Source of the DNA: Planotetraspora phitsanulokensis
GTDB taxonomy: Bacteria; Actinomycetota; Actinomycetes; Streptosporangiales; Streptosporangiaceae
Length of the DNA: 64,000 nt
Reading direction: 5' to 3'
Assembly (NCBI RefSeq): GCF_016863295.1
Contig: NZ_BOOP01000013.1
Location: 62,001-126,000, forward strand
In this document: one piece after another, positions 29,295-39,156 of the stretch
Layout of the letters: each line of letters begins with the position of its first letter
Position numbering within the stretch: the first letter of the stretch is position 1
Position numbers and translations under genes: made by a program
The notes under the pieces: generated by a model
The model's database searches: none
What the model was told of the DNA's origin: nothing
The model's input: only the letters and a program-made list of their open reading frames with translations

Positions 29295-31409
29295 TCAGTC
29301 GCTGGGAGCGCGGAAATCGTCGAAGTCGTCCAGTGCGTACTCGATGAGGTCGCTCAGGCTCAACCGCGCTCCCTCGGCGTAGGCGTCGTCATAGGCGGCG
29401 TCGCCGATCGCCTTCTTGCACTCCTTCACGCACTGCTCGTGCTCGGTCGTGAAGAACGGCGATCCGAACAGGGGCAGGCCGAAGGTCTTCCAGTTGGCTT
29501 GGGCCGCGCCCAGCAGGAACGCCGTGCGCTCGGGCCAGCCGAGGTCGAGGCTCAGCCCGGCCAGCTGGTCGACGCAGAGCACCACGCCCAGCACGTCGTG
29601 GAAGTGGCGCTTGATGCGCAGCGCCTCCTTGCACGCCGACAGCGCGTCGTCGCGGCGGTCGGTCGCGCGCCGGACGAGCGAGGTGACGTACCAGGCGTAG
29701 GACCGCAGCCACAGCTCGCCGCGCTCCTGGCAGACCTTGAGGCAGTCGGCCAGGAGGGTCTCCGCCTCCAGGAAGTCGCCCTGGGAGAGCAGGACCATCG
29801 ACAGCTCGACGATCGCCGGGAGCAGGCCGGGGTTGAGCTCGCGTCCGCCGCGGTGGAACTCGATGGCGACGCCGAGCAGCGCGGTCGCCTTCTTGGCGTC
29901 GCCCTGCAGCATGGCGGCGGTGCCCTGCATCTTCGTGGCGAGCAGGACCGCGACGGAGTCGCCCACCTGGACGGCGTCGGTGCTGCACTCCTCGGCAGCG
30001 GACAGCGCGCCCGCCATGTCGCCCTGTGCGCTGCGCAGATAGGCGAGCACCCACAGCGCCTTGCAGCGCTCCTGGCTCGGGGTCGGGCAGTTCTTCAGCG
30101 CCCGCTCCAGATACAGGGCGCCCTCTCTGGCGAACCCGCACGCGACCCACAGGAACCAGAGCGACGACAGCAGCTCCAGGCCGATCCGCGCCTCACCCGG
30201 TGTGGTCAGGCAGTAGTCGACGGCGATGCGGATGTTGTCGTGCTCCTGGCGCATCCGGGTGTACCAGTGCACCTGCCGCGGGCCCGACCACGACTTCTCG
30301 CTGCGCTCGGCCAGCTGGAGGTAGTAGTCGCGGTGGCGGCGGCGCAGCTGGGCCGTCTCGCCGAGCTTGTCGAGCCACTCCCCGCCGTACTGCCGGAGCG
30401 TGTCGATCAGCCGGTACCGCTGGCCGGCCGCGGTGGGGAAGCTGAGCAGCACCGACTTGTCGACCAGGCCGGACAGAACGTCGGCGATGGTCGCCGGCGC
30501 GAGGTTGTCGCCCGCGCACACCGATCGGGCGGCCTCCAGTTCGAAGTCTCCCGAGAAGACCGACAGCCGGGCCCACAGCAGGCGCTCGGCGGGCTCGCAC
30601 AGCTCGTGGCTCCAGCCGATGGCCGCGCGGAGCGTCTGGTGCCTCGGCAACGCCGTACGGCTGGCCCCGGCGAGCAGGCTGAACCGGTCGGCCAGCAGCG
30701 CGAGGATCTGCTCGACCGACAACGTCCGCAGACGGACGGCGGCGAGCTCGATGGCCAGCGGGATGCCGTCGAGGCGGCGGCACAACTCGGCCACGGCGAC
30801 GACGTTGTCCTCGTCGAGCACGAAGTCGGGCACGACGACGGAGGCGCGTTCGCTGAAGAGCTCGACGGCCTCGTTGTTGTACGGGTTGTCCGCCGGGTCG
30901 TCGCTGGGGACGGTCAGCGGCGGGACCGCCAGGGTGTACTCGTGGCGCGCGTTGAGCGATCGGCGGCTGGTCGCGATGATGCGCAGGTTGGGCGCACGGT
31001 CGAGCAGTTGGTCGGCCAGACGGGCGCAGGCCTCGACGAGGTGCTCGCAGGTGTCCAGGATCAGCAGGAGCTCGCGGTCGGCCAGCCACTCGGCCAGCGT
31101 GTCAGCCTCGTCCCTGGACGACTGGTCGGCGATGCCGAGAGCCGAGGTGATCGCGTGGTGCACCATGCCCGGGTCCTGCAGCCGGGCGAGATCGGCGTAC
31201 CAGACGCCGTCCTTGTACTTTCCGCGAATCTGGTGGGCGATGCGCAGGGCGGTCCGCGACTTTCCGACTCCGCCGATCCCGGTCACGGTGACCAGCCGGG
31301 ATTCCTGAAGTCGCTGCCTGAGCGAAGCCAGTAGGCGCGTGCGGCCCACGAAGCTGGTCAGCTCGGTGGGCAGGTTGCCCTCTCGTCGCCATCCTGATGG
31401 CGTTGCCAT
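29295..31409 (-). CDS. STAND-type ATPase regulator lacking a LuxR domain
   Basis: A 704-aa protein. FVGRTRLLASLRQRL is followed by Walker A GIGGVGKSR (about 44-52), Walker B LLLILDTCEH (about 114-123), sensor IIATSRRSLN, and LCRRLDGIPLAIELAAVRLR. A helical winged-helix region comes next, then TPR-like repeats from about 400 to 640. This is the architecture of large LAL/NB-ARC regulators in actinomycetes, but the C-terminal LuxR helix-turn-helix is missing: the protein ends in SLSDLIEYALDDFDDFRAPSD. It may act through protein contacts. It converges with the terpene synthase gene (6 nt apart), so any link to it is positional only. Confidence 0.88.
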   Translation of the reverse strand: MATPSGWRREGNLPTELTSFVGRTRLLASLRQRLQESRLVTVTGIGGVGKSRTALRIAHQIRGKYKDGVWYADLARLQDPGMVHHAITSALGIADQSSRDEADTLAEWLADRELLLILDTCEHLVEACARLADQLLDRAPNLRIIATSRRSLNARHEYTLAVPPLTVPSDDPADNPYNNEAVELFSERASVVVPDFVLDEDNVVAVAELCRRLDGIPLAIELAAVRLRTLSVEQILALLADRFSLLAGASRTALPRHQTLRAAIGWSHELCEPAERLLWARLSVFSGDFELEAARSVCAGDNLAPATIADVLSGLVDKSVLLSFPTAAGQRYRLIDTLRQYGGEWLDKLGETAQLRRRHRDYYLQLAERSEKSWSGPRQVHWYTRMRQEHDNIRIAVDYCLTTPGEARIGLELLSSLWFLWVACGFAREGALYLERALKNCPTPSQERCKALWVLAYLRSAQGDMAGALSAAEECSTDAVQVGDSVAVLLATKMQGTAAMLQGDAKKATALLGVAIEFHRGGRELNPGLLPAIVELSMVLLSQGDFLEAETLLADCLKVCQERGELWLRSYAWYVTSLVRRATDRRDDALSACKEALRIKRHFHDVLGVVLCVDQLAGLSLDLGWPERTAFLLGAAQANWKTFGLPLFGSPFFTTEHEQCVKECKKAIGDAAYDDAYAEGARLSLSDLIEYALDDFDDFRAPSD

Positions 31410-31728
31410 GCCGCCTCACGGGGGGATCGTCCGGCGTGCTGTCTGTTCCCGCATCGTACCTTTGGCGACCGATAGATGTCCGGATGTGCGGTCGCGAGGT
31501 TTCCGCCCCGGGGGAAAAACACCCCACGCGCGGTCCGGATCCCCGCCCCCGCACGGGACGACCGACTCGGCACCGTCCGGCGCCGCTCCCGCCCGGAGAG
31601 GGGCCCGCTCAGGCCGCCGCGGTCACCGGGTGCGGGGGAGCGTCCGGTCTCAAGCTGGGAGCGGTCCGGCCTGAAGAGGAGGACCGGTCCGGCCGCGCCC
31701 CGGCGACACGGCCGGATAGCATTGGACC
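31410..31728. other. Intergenic region between divergent genes
   Basis: This 319-bp stretch separates the leftward STAND gene from the rightward 55-aa gene. It holds no convincing frame. The only element I can point to is TAGCAT at 31717-31722, a -10-like hexamer placed so that the transcript of the next gene would start at its GTG. The STAND gene's ribosome site is a weak GAGG just before 31409. Confidence 0.5.
31717..31722 (+). promoter_or_regulatory. -10 element for a probable leaderless mRNA
   Basis: TAGCAT ends 6 nt before the GTG at 31729, so transcription would begin at or next to the start codon. No Shine-Dalgarno sequence is present, which fits leaderless translation, common in actinobacteria. 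A -35 box is not obvious. Confidence 0.45.
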
Positions 31729-31896
31729 GTGACTGAGCAGCATCCGGATGACCTGCGTCCGGTGGACCTCTTCGACGAGGGACTGCCGGTGCTTCCCGAC
31801 CAGACCAGTGACGACACCGATCTCGGCTGGGGCGAATGGAGCCCCGGTTCCGACGACTCCCGTTTCCTGGAGGATCGCCCGCCCCACTGGGAGTAG
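31729..31896 (+). CDS. Small acidic conserved-type protein (55 aa)
   Basis: GTG 31729 opens a 55-codon frame with the sequence features DEGLPVLPDQTSDDTDLGWGE and, at the end, DDSRFLEDRPPHWE. The protein is acidic, has no hydrophobic segment, and ends in an aromatic HWE tail. The third positions are G/C-rich across the frame and a leaderless promoter fits its start. I recall similar short actinobacterial hypothetical proteins ending in RPPHW, but no function. A strong hairpin (31928-31951) follows the stop codon. Confidence 0.75.
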   Translation: MTEQHPDDLRPVDLFDEGLPVLPDQTSDDTDLGWGEWSPGSDDSRFLEDRPPHWE

Positions 31897-31927
31897 GCCC
31901 CTCCCCGAAGCGGCTCCCCGCGCAACG

Positions 31928-31951
31928 GCCGGCGCACGCTCGTGCGCCGGC
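31928..31951. terminator. Bidirectional hairpin terminator
   Basis: GCCGGCGCAC and GTGCGCCGGC form a perfect 10-bp stem around GCTC. It lies 31 nt after the stop of the 55-aa gene and 18 nt after the stop of the leftward ABC permease gene, so it can serve both. There is no U-tract, as is usual in actinobacteria. Confidence 0.65.
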
Positions 31952-31969
31952 GGCCGCGGCACATCGCGT

Positions 31970-32847
31970 CTAGGACACCACGTCCTTGCGGCGGAAGCGC
32001 CGGAAGGCGAACGCGATCAGGATCACCGAGTAGGTCACCGACACCGACACGCCCTTGATCATCCCGCTGTAGTCCGGCTGGGGTGACAGCGCGTCGAGCC
32101 ACGCGGTGTTCCAGAACGTGGGCAGGAACTCGCGGAACGAGCCGAGGGCCTCGACCGCCTGCAGGATGCTGCTCACGATCACCAGTCCCACGGCGCCCCC
32201 GACCGCGCCCAAAGGGGAGTCGGTGCTGACCGAGAGCAGGAACGCGAGCGACGCGACCACGAGCTGGCTGACCAGCGCGTACCCGATGACGAGGGCGAAC
32301 TTGGGCAGCACGTCCGTGGCCGCGATGATCTCGCCGGTGCCCGGCACCCGGATGTCGTGCCAGCCGAACGCGAGCGTGCCGGCCAGCAGCGCCATCAACG
32401 GCAGCACGGTCACCGCGGCCGCCGAGTATCCGAGCGCGACGATCAGCTTCTGGCGCAGCAGCCGGTCACGGGGGATCGGCGCGGCCAGCAGATAGCGCAG
32501 CGATGACCAGCTCGCCTCGCTCGCCACCGTGTCGCCGCAGAACAGGGCGACGGCGACGACGAGCAGGAAGCTGGCCGACACCGACAGCGCGAACGCCGCG
32601 AAGTTCAGCCCGCCCGCGGTGGCCAGGTCGGACAACCTGAGCGAGTTGCCGCCGTTCGATCCCGGCCCGAACTGGAAGGCCACCACGAGCACCCACGGCA
32701 GGGCCAGCAGCAGGGCGAACATCGCCAGCGTCCGGCGCCGCCTGAACTGGCGCACGATCTCAACACGCAGCGGCAGGGTCCGCCCGGGCGCGTACCCCCG
32801 GGCGTAGCCCAGCGCGTCCTCGCCGGCGGCGGGGCTCACGGGGACGC

Positions 32848-32851
<4 letters not shown>
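31970..32851 (-). CDS. ABC transporter permease
   Basis: The protein has 293 aa from ATG 32851, overlapping the stop of the upstream ATPase gene (32848) as ATGA. Six transmembrane helices are visible (for example LAMFALLLALPWVLVVAF at about 43-60 and FAAFALSVSASFLLVVAVALF at about 85-105). The charged cytosolic loop SLRYLLAAPIPRDRLLRQK is typical of ABC-2 type permeases of the NosY/YhaP kind. It should pair with the fused ATPase as a homodimeric exporter. Substrate unknown. Confidence 0.92.
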
Positions 32852-35514
<2,663 letters not shown>

Positions 35515-35520
35515 ATCGCG

Positions 35521-35526
35521 ATGCTA
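35521..35526 (-). promoter_or_regulatory. -10 element for a probable leaderless mRNA of the fusion gene
   Basis: On the minus strand TAGCAT lies 6 nt before the ATG at 35514 and no ribosome site is present. The spacing matches the arrangement before the 55-aa gene at 31729. Confidence 0.4.
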
Positions 35527-35714
35527 CTGAGCGATCAGAGGAGATCGATCCGCGCGAGCCGGGATTTTCGGCCGCCCGGGTATCGATCGAGCCACGGCGT
35601 CCCATTGGCCCGCTGCTCGCGGGGATGCGAGGCGCCCGCGCGAGGCCTCCGGGGCGACTTCTCCGGGACATCCCCGATTGCGCCCACAACCGGCGGACCG
35701 GCATCATTTCGCGC

Positions 35715-37022
35715 GTGACGACAGGAACGACGCTCAAGCAGGTCCCCGCTCGCGTCATCGCGTGGGCGCTCCCCTACTGGACGAGGGGGGAGGCGGGGAG
35801 GCAGACCCCGGCCGATCTGTTCAGGGTGCTCTATCTCGGCTGGCTCGCGGCGTTCGTCCTGAAGGTGCTCGGGTCGACCTGGGACGTCTCGTGGCACTTC
35901 AAGTGGCTGCGCGACGACCTCGCCCCCCCGCACATGCTCAACACCGTCGGCACGGTCATCGCCGTGGGCCTCGCGATCGTGCACTGGTACACGGGGTACG
36001 GCGTCGATCGCCTCGCCTCCCGGCTGATCCAGTGGGGCACGGGGATCTTCCTCATCGCGATCCCGCTGGACCTGATCAACCACCGGGTCAACGGCCTCGA
36101 CATCACGGCCTGGAGCCCCTCACACGCCCTGCTGTTCATCGGGACCGCCCTGATGATCGCCGGTGTGATCCGGGGCTGGTACCTGGGGGCCGCGTCGTAC
36201 GGCGTGATCACCGATCGGCGGCGGACCGTCGTGCTCGGGGTGCTCTTCACGTTCTTCTTCGAGAACGTGCACTTCCCTGAGCAGCACCAGGAGTACGGCG
36301 TGCTGGAACTGGCCTCCTGGGACCGGGGCCAGCCGTACGCCGAGCCGAGCCTGCTCCAGTTCGCGGCGAACCAGATGGGCCGCGCGGTGGACCGCCCCAT
36401 GATCTTCAAGTTCTCGCTGCCGGTGCCCGACTACGTCTACCCGGTCTACGCGGGCGTGGCCGGGATGATCATCCTGGTGGTCGCGCGGCTGATCGTCGGC
36501 AAGCGCTGGACGGCGACGTCGCTCGCGGCGCTCTACATCGCCTACCGCTGCCTGGTGTGGCCGCTTCTCGTCGGGGCCACCTTCCCGCCGTCGGCGATCC
36601 CGTTCTTCTTCCTGCTCGCCGGGCTCGCCGTCGACCTGGCCTTCTTCGTGCGGATCCCGTACTTCAGGCCGGTCCTGGGCGCGGTGCTCGTGACGGCCGG
36701 GGTGTACGGAGGGCTCGCCGTCCAGGACCGGCTGCTGGAGGCTCCGCCGTACGCGGCGGCGTCCTGGCCGGTGACCGCGGCCCTCCTGGCGGCGGCGTGG
36801 CTGGTCGCCGAGTGGCTCGTGGGCAGGCGCCAGGCGTCGGCCGCGTCCCAGGAGGCGACGCCCGCGGAAACGGGGACCGGCACAGGGGCCGGCGCTGGGC
36901 CCGACACAGGGGCGGACACGGGGGAGGGTTCGCCGCGCGCGATGGAGGCCGAGCCCGTGCCGACCACCGCGCCCGCGGGTGACGCGGGTACGGCATCCGC
37001 GTCCGACGGAACCGACCAGTAG
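35715..37022 (+). CDS. Polytopic membrane protein of unknown function
   Basis: A 435-aa protein starts at GTG 35715. About ten transmembrane helices fill residues 35-375. His residues recur near membrane borders: VSWHFKWLRDDLAPPHMLN, IVHWYTGYG, LINHRVNG, SPSHALLF and ENVHFPEQHQ. They could bind a metal or heme. The last about 60 residues are a Thr/Gly/Ala/Glu-rich disordered tail. It is followed, across a strong terminator, by the convergent copper genes copD-copC, but a functional link is only a guess. I recognise no named family. Confidence 0.75.
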   Translation: MTTGTTLKQVPARVIAWALPYWTRGEAGRQTPADLFRVLYLGWLAAFVLKVLGSTWDVSWHFKWLRDDLAPPHMLNTVGTVIAVGLAIVHWYTGYGVDRLASRLIQWGTGIFLIAIPLDLINHRVNGLDITAWSPSHALLFIGTALMIAGVIRGWYLGAASYGVITDRRRTVVLGVLFTFFFENVHFPEQHQEYGVLELASWDRGQPYAEPSLLQFAANQMGRAVDRPMIFKFSLPVPDYVYPVYAGVAGMIILVVARLIVGKRWTATSLAALYIAYRCLVWPLLVGATFPPSAIPFFFLLAGLAVDLAFFVRIPYFRPVLGAVLVTAGVYGGLAVQDRLLEAPPYAAASWPVTAALLAAAWLVAEWLVGRRQASAASQEATPAETGTGTGAGAGPDTGADTGEGSPRAMEAEPVPTTAPAGDAGTASASDGTDQ

Positions 37023-37047
37023 CGCGCTGGCGCAGACCACCGGCGCA

Positions 37048-37082
37048 GGCAGCCCGGCAGGCCACACGCCTGCCGGGCTGCC
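37048..37082 (+). terminator. Strong hairpin terminator
   Basis: Two perfect 15-nt arms (37048-37062 and 37068-37082, starting GGCAGCCCGG) flank a CACAC loop, 26 nt after the stop of the membrane-protein gene. No U-run follows. Confidence 0.75.
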
Positions 37083-37141
37083 GCCGTTTCCGCCTCGGGT
37101 GGGGCGCGCCGCCGGCCCTGTGACGAGCGTCGGGCGATCAC

Positions 37142-37222
37142 CGCCAGACGGTGGCGTCAGGCGGTGAGCGCCAGACGGCGCGGTCAGGCGGTGAACGCCT
37201 GACGGCGCGTGTCAGGCGATGG
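37142..37222. repeat. Three tandem copies of a 27-bp unit
   Basis: Copies begin at 37142, 37169 and 37196, each starting CGCC(A/T)GACGG and containing GTCAGGCG(G/A)TG. The third copy runs into the last codons and the stop of copD. Each copy can fold into a small hairpin (CGCC pairing with GGCG). The array may terminate or attenuate copD transcription. Confidence 0.6.
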
Positions 37223-38249
37223 GCGCCCTCGTGAGCGCCACCGCGACGCCGAAGGCGAGGCCCATCACGGCCAGTTCGAACGCCGCCCACGCCGCGAACG
37301 CGGTGGGCGCCTGCCGGGTGACGGCGGGCATCAGCCGCCAGCGGATGTTGGCGCCGAGCAGCGCGATCACGACGACGAACACGGTCTTGGCCACCACGAG
37401 CCAGCCGTACCGCGTGGTCACCAGCGACTCGGGGAAGCTGTGGCCGGGCGCGAGCAGCAACTCGACCACGGCGTTGAACACGCCGGACAGACCCACGACG
37501 AGCAGGGCCACCGTGGCGAGCCGGGAGAAGCGCGGAAGAGTGCGGGCGAGGAGCCCGCGGTCGCGCACCAGCAGCACGGCGAGCGCCCCCAGGCCGCCGG
37601 TCCAGACGGCGGCCCCGATGACGTGCAGCTCCATCGACACCATGGTCAGGTCGTGCCAGTACCAGTTCGAGGCGTGGCCGGTGACGGGGAGGGGCAGCAG
37701 GCCGAACGCCGCGACGAGCACGCGCAGCTCCGCGGGGACCTTCTCGCCGAACCGCACGGCCAGCATGCCCACGGTCGCGCTGACCAGGGCGCAGGACGCG
37801 CTGATGATGAGGCCCTGACCGGAGCCGATGCGGTCGACATAGGTGGCGACGTCGGGGAACTCGCCCGGCTGGACCTCGGCGGCGCTCAGGATCGTGGCGA
37901 CGAGCGCGGCGGCGCACCAGATCAGCGCGCACATCACGGCCCAGTGCCTGGCCCTGCGGGCGATCGGCTCGGTCCGTTCCGGGTCGTCGAAGCCGAGGAG
38001 CTTGGGCAGCAGGCTCAGGCCGACGGCGCCCGTCGCGGCCAGGTCGAGGACGAGCCGGGCGACCGGCAGGCCGTACTCGACGAGCCCGCTCGGCATGGGG
38101 ATCCCCTCCGCCGGACCCGGCCGTGTGGCCCACGTCGCGATCAGGACGGCGAGCAGCCCGGCCGCGGAGGCTCCCGCGACGGGAAACCGGGACCGGGACG
38201 TCTCCGGGACGCCGCCTCGCTCCCGCCGCTGGGTGGCCGTCGTCGTCAT
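37212..38249 (-). CDS. copD: Copper resistance membrane protein CopD
   Basis: A 345-aa protein starts at ATG 38249, overlapping the copC stop as ATGA. Eight or nine transmembrane helices are visible. The CopD-family features are the pattern GHASNWYWHDLTMVSMELHVIGAAVWTGGL, with several His and Met residues in membrane helices, and TRYGWLVVAKTVFVVVIALLGANIRWRLMP. In known systems CopC binds copper outside and CopD moves it into the cell. The C-terminal codons merge with a 27-bp tandem repeat. Confidence 0.92.
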   Translation of the reverse strand: MTTTATQRRERGGVPETSRSRFPVAGASAAGLLAVLIATWATRPGPAEGIPMPSGLVEYGLPVARLVLDLAATGAVGLSLLPKLLGFDDPERTEPIARRARHWAVMCALIWCAAALVATILSAAEVQPGEFPDVATYVDRIGSGQGLIISASCALVSATVGMLAVRFGEKVPAELRVLVAAFGLLPLPVTGHASNWYWHDLTMVSMELHVIGAAVWTGGLGALAVLLVRDRGLLARTLPRFSRLATVALLVVGLSGVFNAVVELLLAPGHSFPESLVTTRYGWLVVAKTVFVVVIALLGANIRWRLMPAVTRQAPTAFAAWAAFELAVMGLAFGVAVALTRAPIA

Positions 38250-38866
38250 GCGCCGCTCCCCACACGACGGTCGTGACGTATGAGCCCGAAGGCGGCCAGG
38301 GCCAGCAGCGCCGCGGTGGCGGCGAGCAGGCCCCAGACCCAGGCGCCGCTGGAGGCGCTCACGGGCGGTGCGACCCCGGAGGCCACGATGCCGCCCGTCG
38401 CGGGTCCCATGGTCGTCCCGGGGCCGGGGAGACCGCCGCTCGCACCGGTCTGGCCGGTCGTGGCGTTCCCGACGGCGAAGGAGACGGTGCCCGTGACGGG
38501 ATGCCCGTCGTTGGAGACGATCCGGTAGCCGATGGAGTACGTCCCCGACGGACCCTGGCCGCGGAGGGCGACGAAGATGCCGTTGCCGCTGACTCCCACG
38601 TCGCCCTGCTCGTAGCGGGCTCCGTCGGGGCCCGTCACGGCGATCCGCGCGAAGTCGCGCCGGACGGCCTGGTCGAAGGTCAGGGTCACTTTCCCGGGCA
38701 TCGTCGCGAGCACCGCACCCTGCCGGGGATCGCTGCCGATCAGCACGTTGTGCGCCCGCGCGGGCGTCGCGATCAGCAGGGTGGCGGCACATGCGACCAA
38801 CGCGACGGCGGCCACGCGCATGATCGGGCTGCGGCCGGACGTCCCGGCACGCGCGACCTGGAACAC
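38246..38866 (-). CDS. copC: Copper-binding protein CopC with membrane anchor
   Basis: The protein has 206 aa from GTG 38866, which has GGAGG 9 nt upstream; the ATG at 38821 lacks a ribosome site. A signal peptide ends in TPARA, so the mature chain begins with HN: the N-terminal His of CopC copper sites. DQAVRRDFARIAVTGPDG and SNDGHPVTGTVSFAVG (second His) complete the CopC domain. A Gly/Pro linker and a C-terminal helix (VWGLLAATAALLALAAFGLI) anchor it. The gene is first in the copC-copD operon. Four phased repeats lie upstream. Confidence 0.93.
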   Translation of the reverse strand: MFQVARAGTSGRSPIMRVAAVALVACAATLLIATPARAHNVLIGSDPRQGAVLATMPGKVTLTFDQAVRRDFARIAVTGPDGARYEQGDVGVSGNGIFVALRGQGPSGTYSIGYRIVSNDGHPVTGTVSFAVGNATTGQTGASGGLPGPGTTMGPATGGIVASGVAPPVSASSGAWVWGLLAATAALLALAAFGLIRHDRRVGSGA

Positions 38867-38905
38867 CTGAGTCGACCTCCGCTTCGCGGGCCTCGGCGAG
38901 ACCCG

Positions 38906-38942
38906 GTGAGTCTTCGTGAATTCGGGTGAATGTGGGTGAGTC
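38906..38942. repeat. Four GTGA(A/G)T direct repeats at exact 10-bp spacing, upstream of copC
   Basis: GTGAG or GTGAA begins at 38906, 38916, 38926 and 38936. On the coding strand of copC these read (A/C)TTCAC or ACTCAC, 40-75 nt before the GTG. One-helical-turn phasing puts all copies on one DNA face, which is a typical activator array. Confidence 0.5.
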
Positions 38943-39017
38943 GTGGGTTCCAGCCATGGTCCCACTGATCGTGCGCGGTCGGGCCAGGGGCCCGGCGCCG
39001 TCGCCGGGAACGCCGAT

Positions 39018-39047
39018 GCCCGGCGATCCGCCGTGGGATCGCCGGGC
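39018..39047. terminator. Hairpin between copC and the chitinase gene
   Basis: GCCCGGCGATCC and GGATCGCCGGGC form a perfect 12-bp stem with a 6-nt loop. It lies 110 nt downstream of the leftward chitinase stop and upstream of copC, and probably ends the chitinase transcript. Confidence 0.6.
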
Positions 39048-39156
39048 ACCGGCCGGGGGGCTCCGGGCCGCGTGAGCGTCACCGGTCTCACACGGCCCGG
39101 AGGGCGTGCGCCCGCCGTCAGGGTGGGTCACCCGTCGTGGCGGGCATGCCGTGGGG

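Noticed and set aside
29295-31409. The STAND protein as a LuxR-family regulator of the terpene gene
   Set aside because: No helix-turn-helix is found at its C-terminus, and the convergent arrangement gives no shared promoter.
37142-37222. The three 27-bp repeats as a CRISPR array
   Set aside because: The copies are contiguous without spacers and there are no cas genes nearby.
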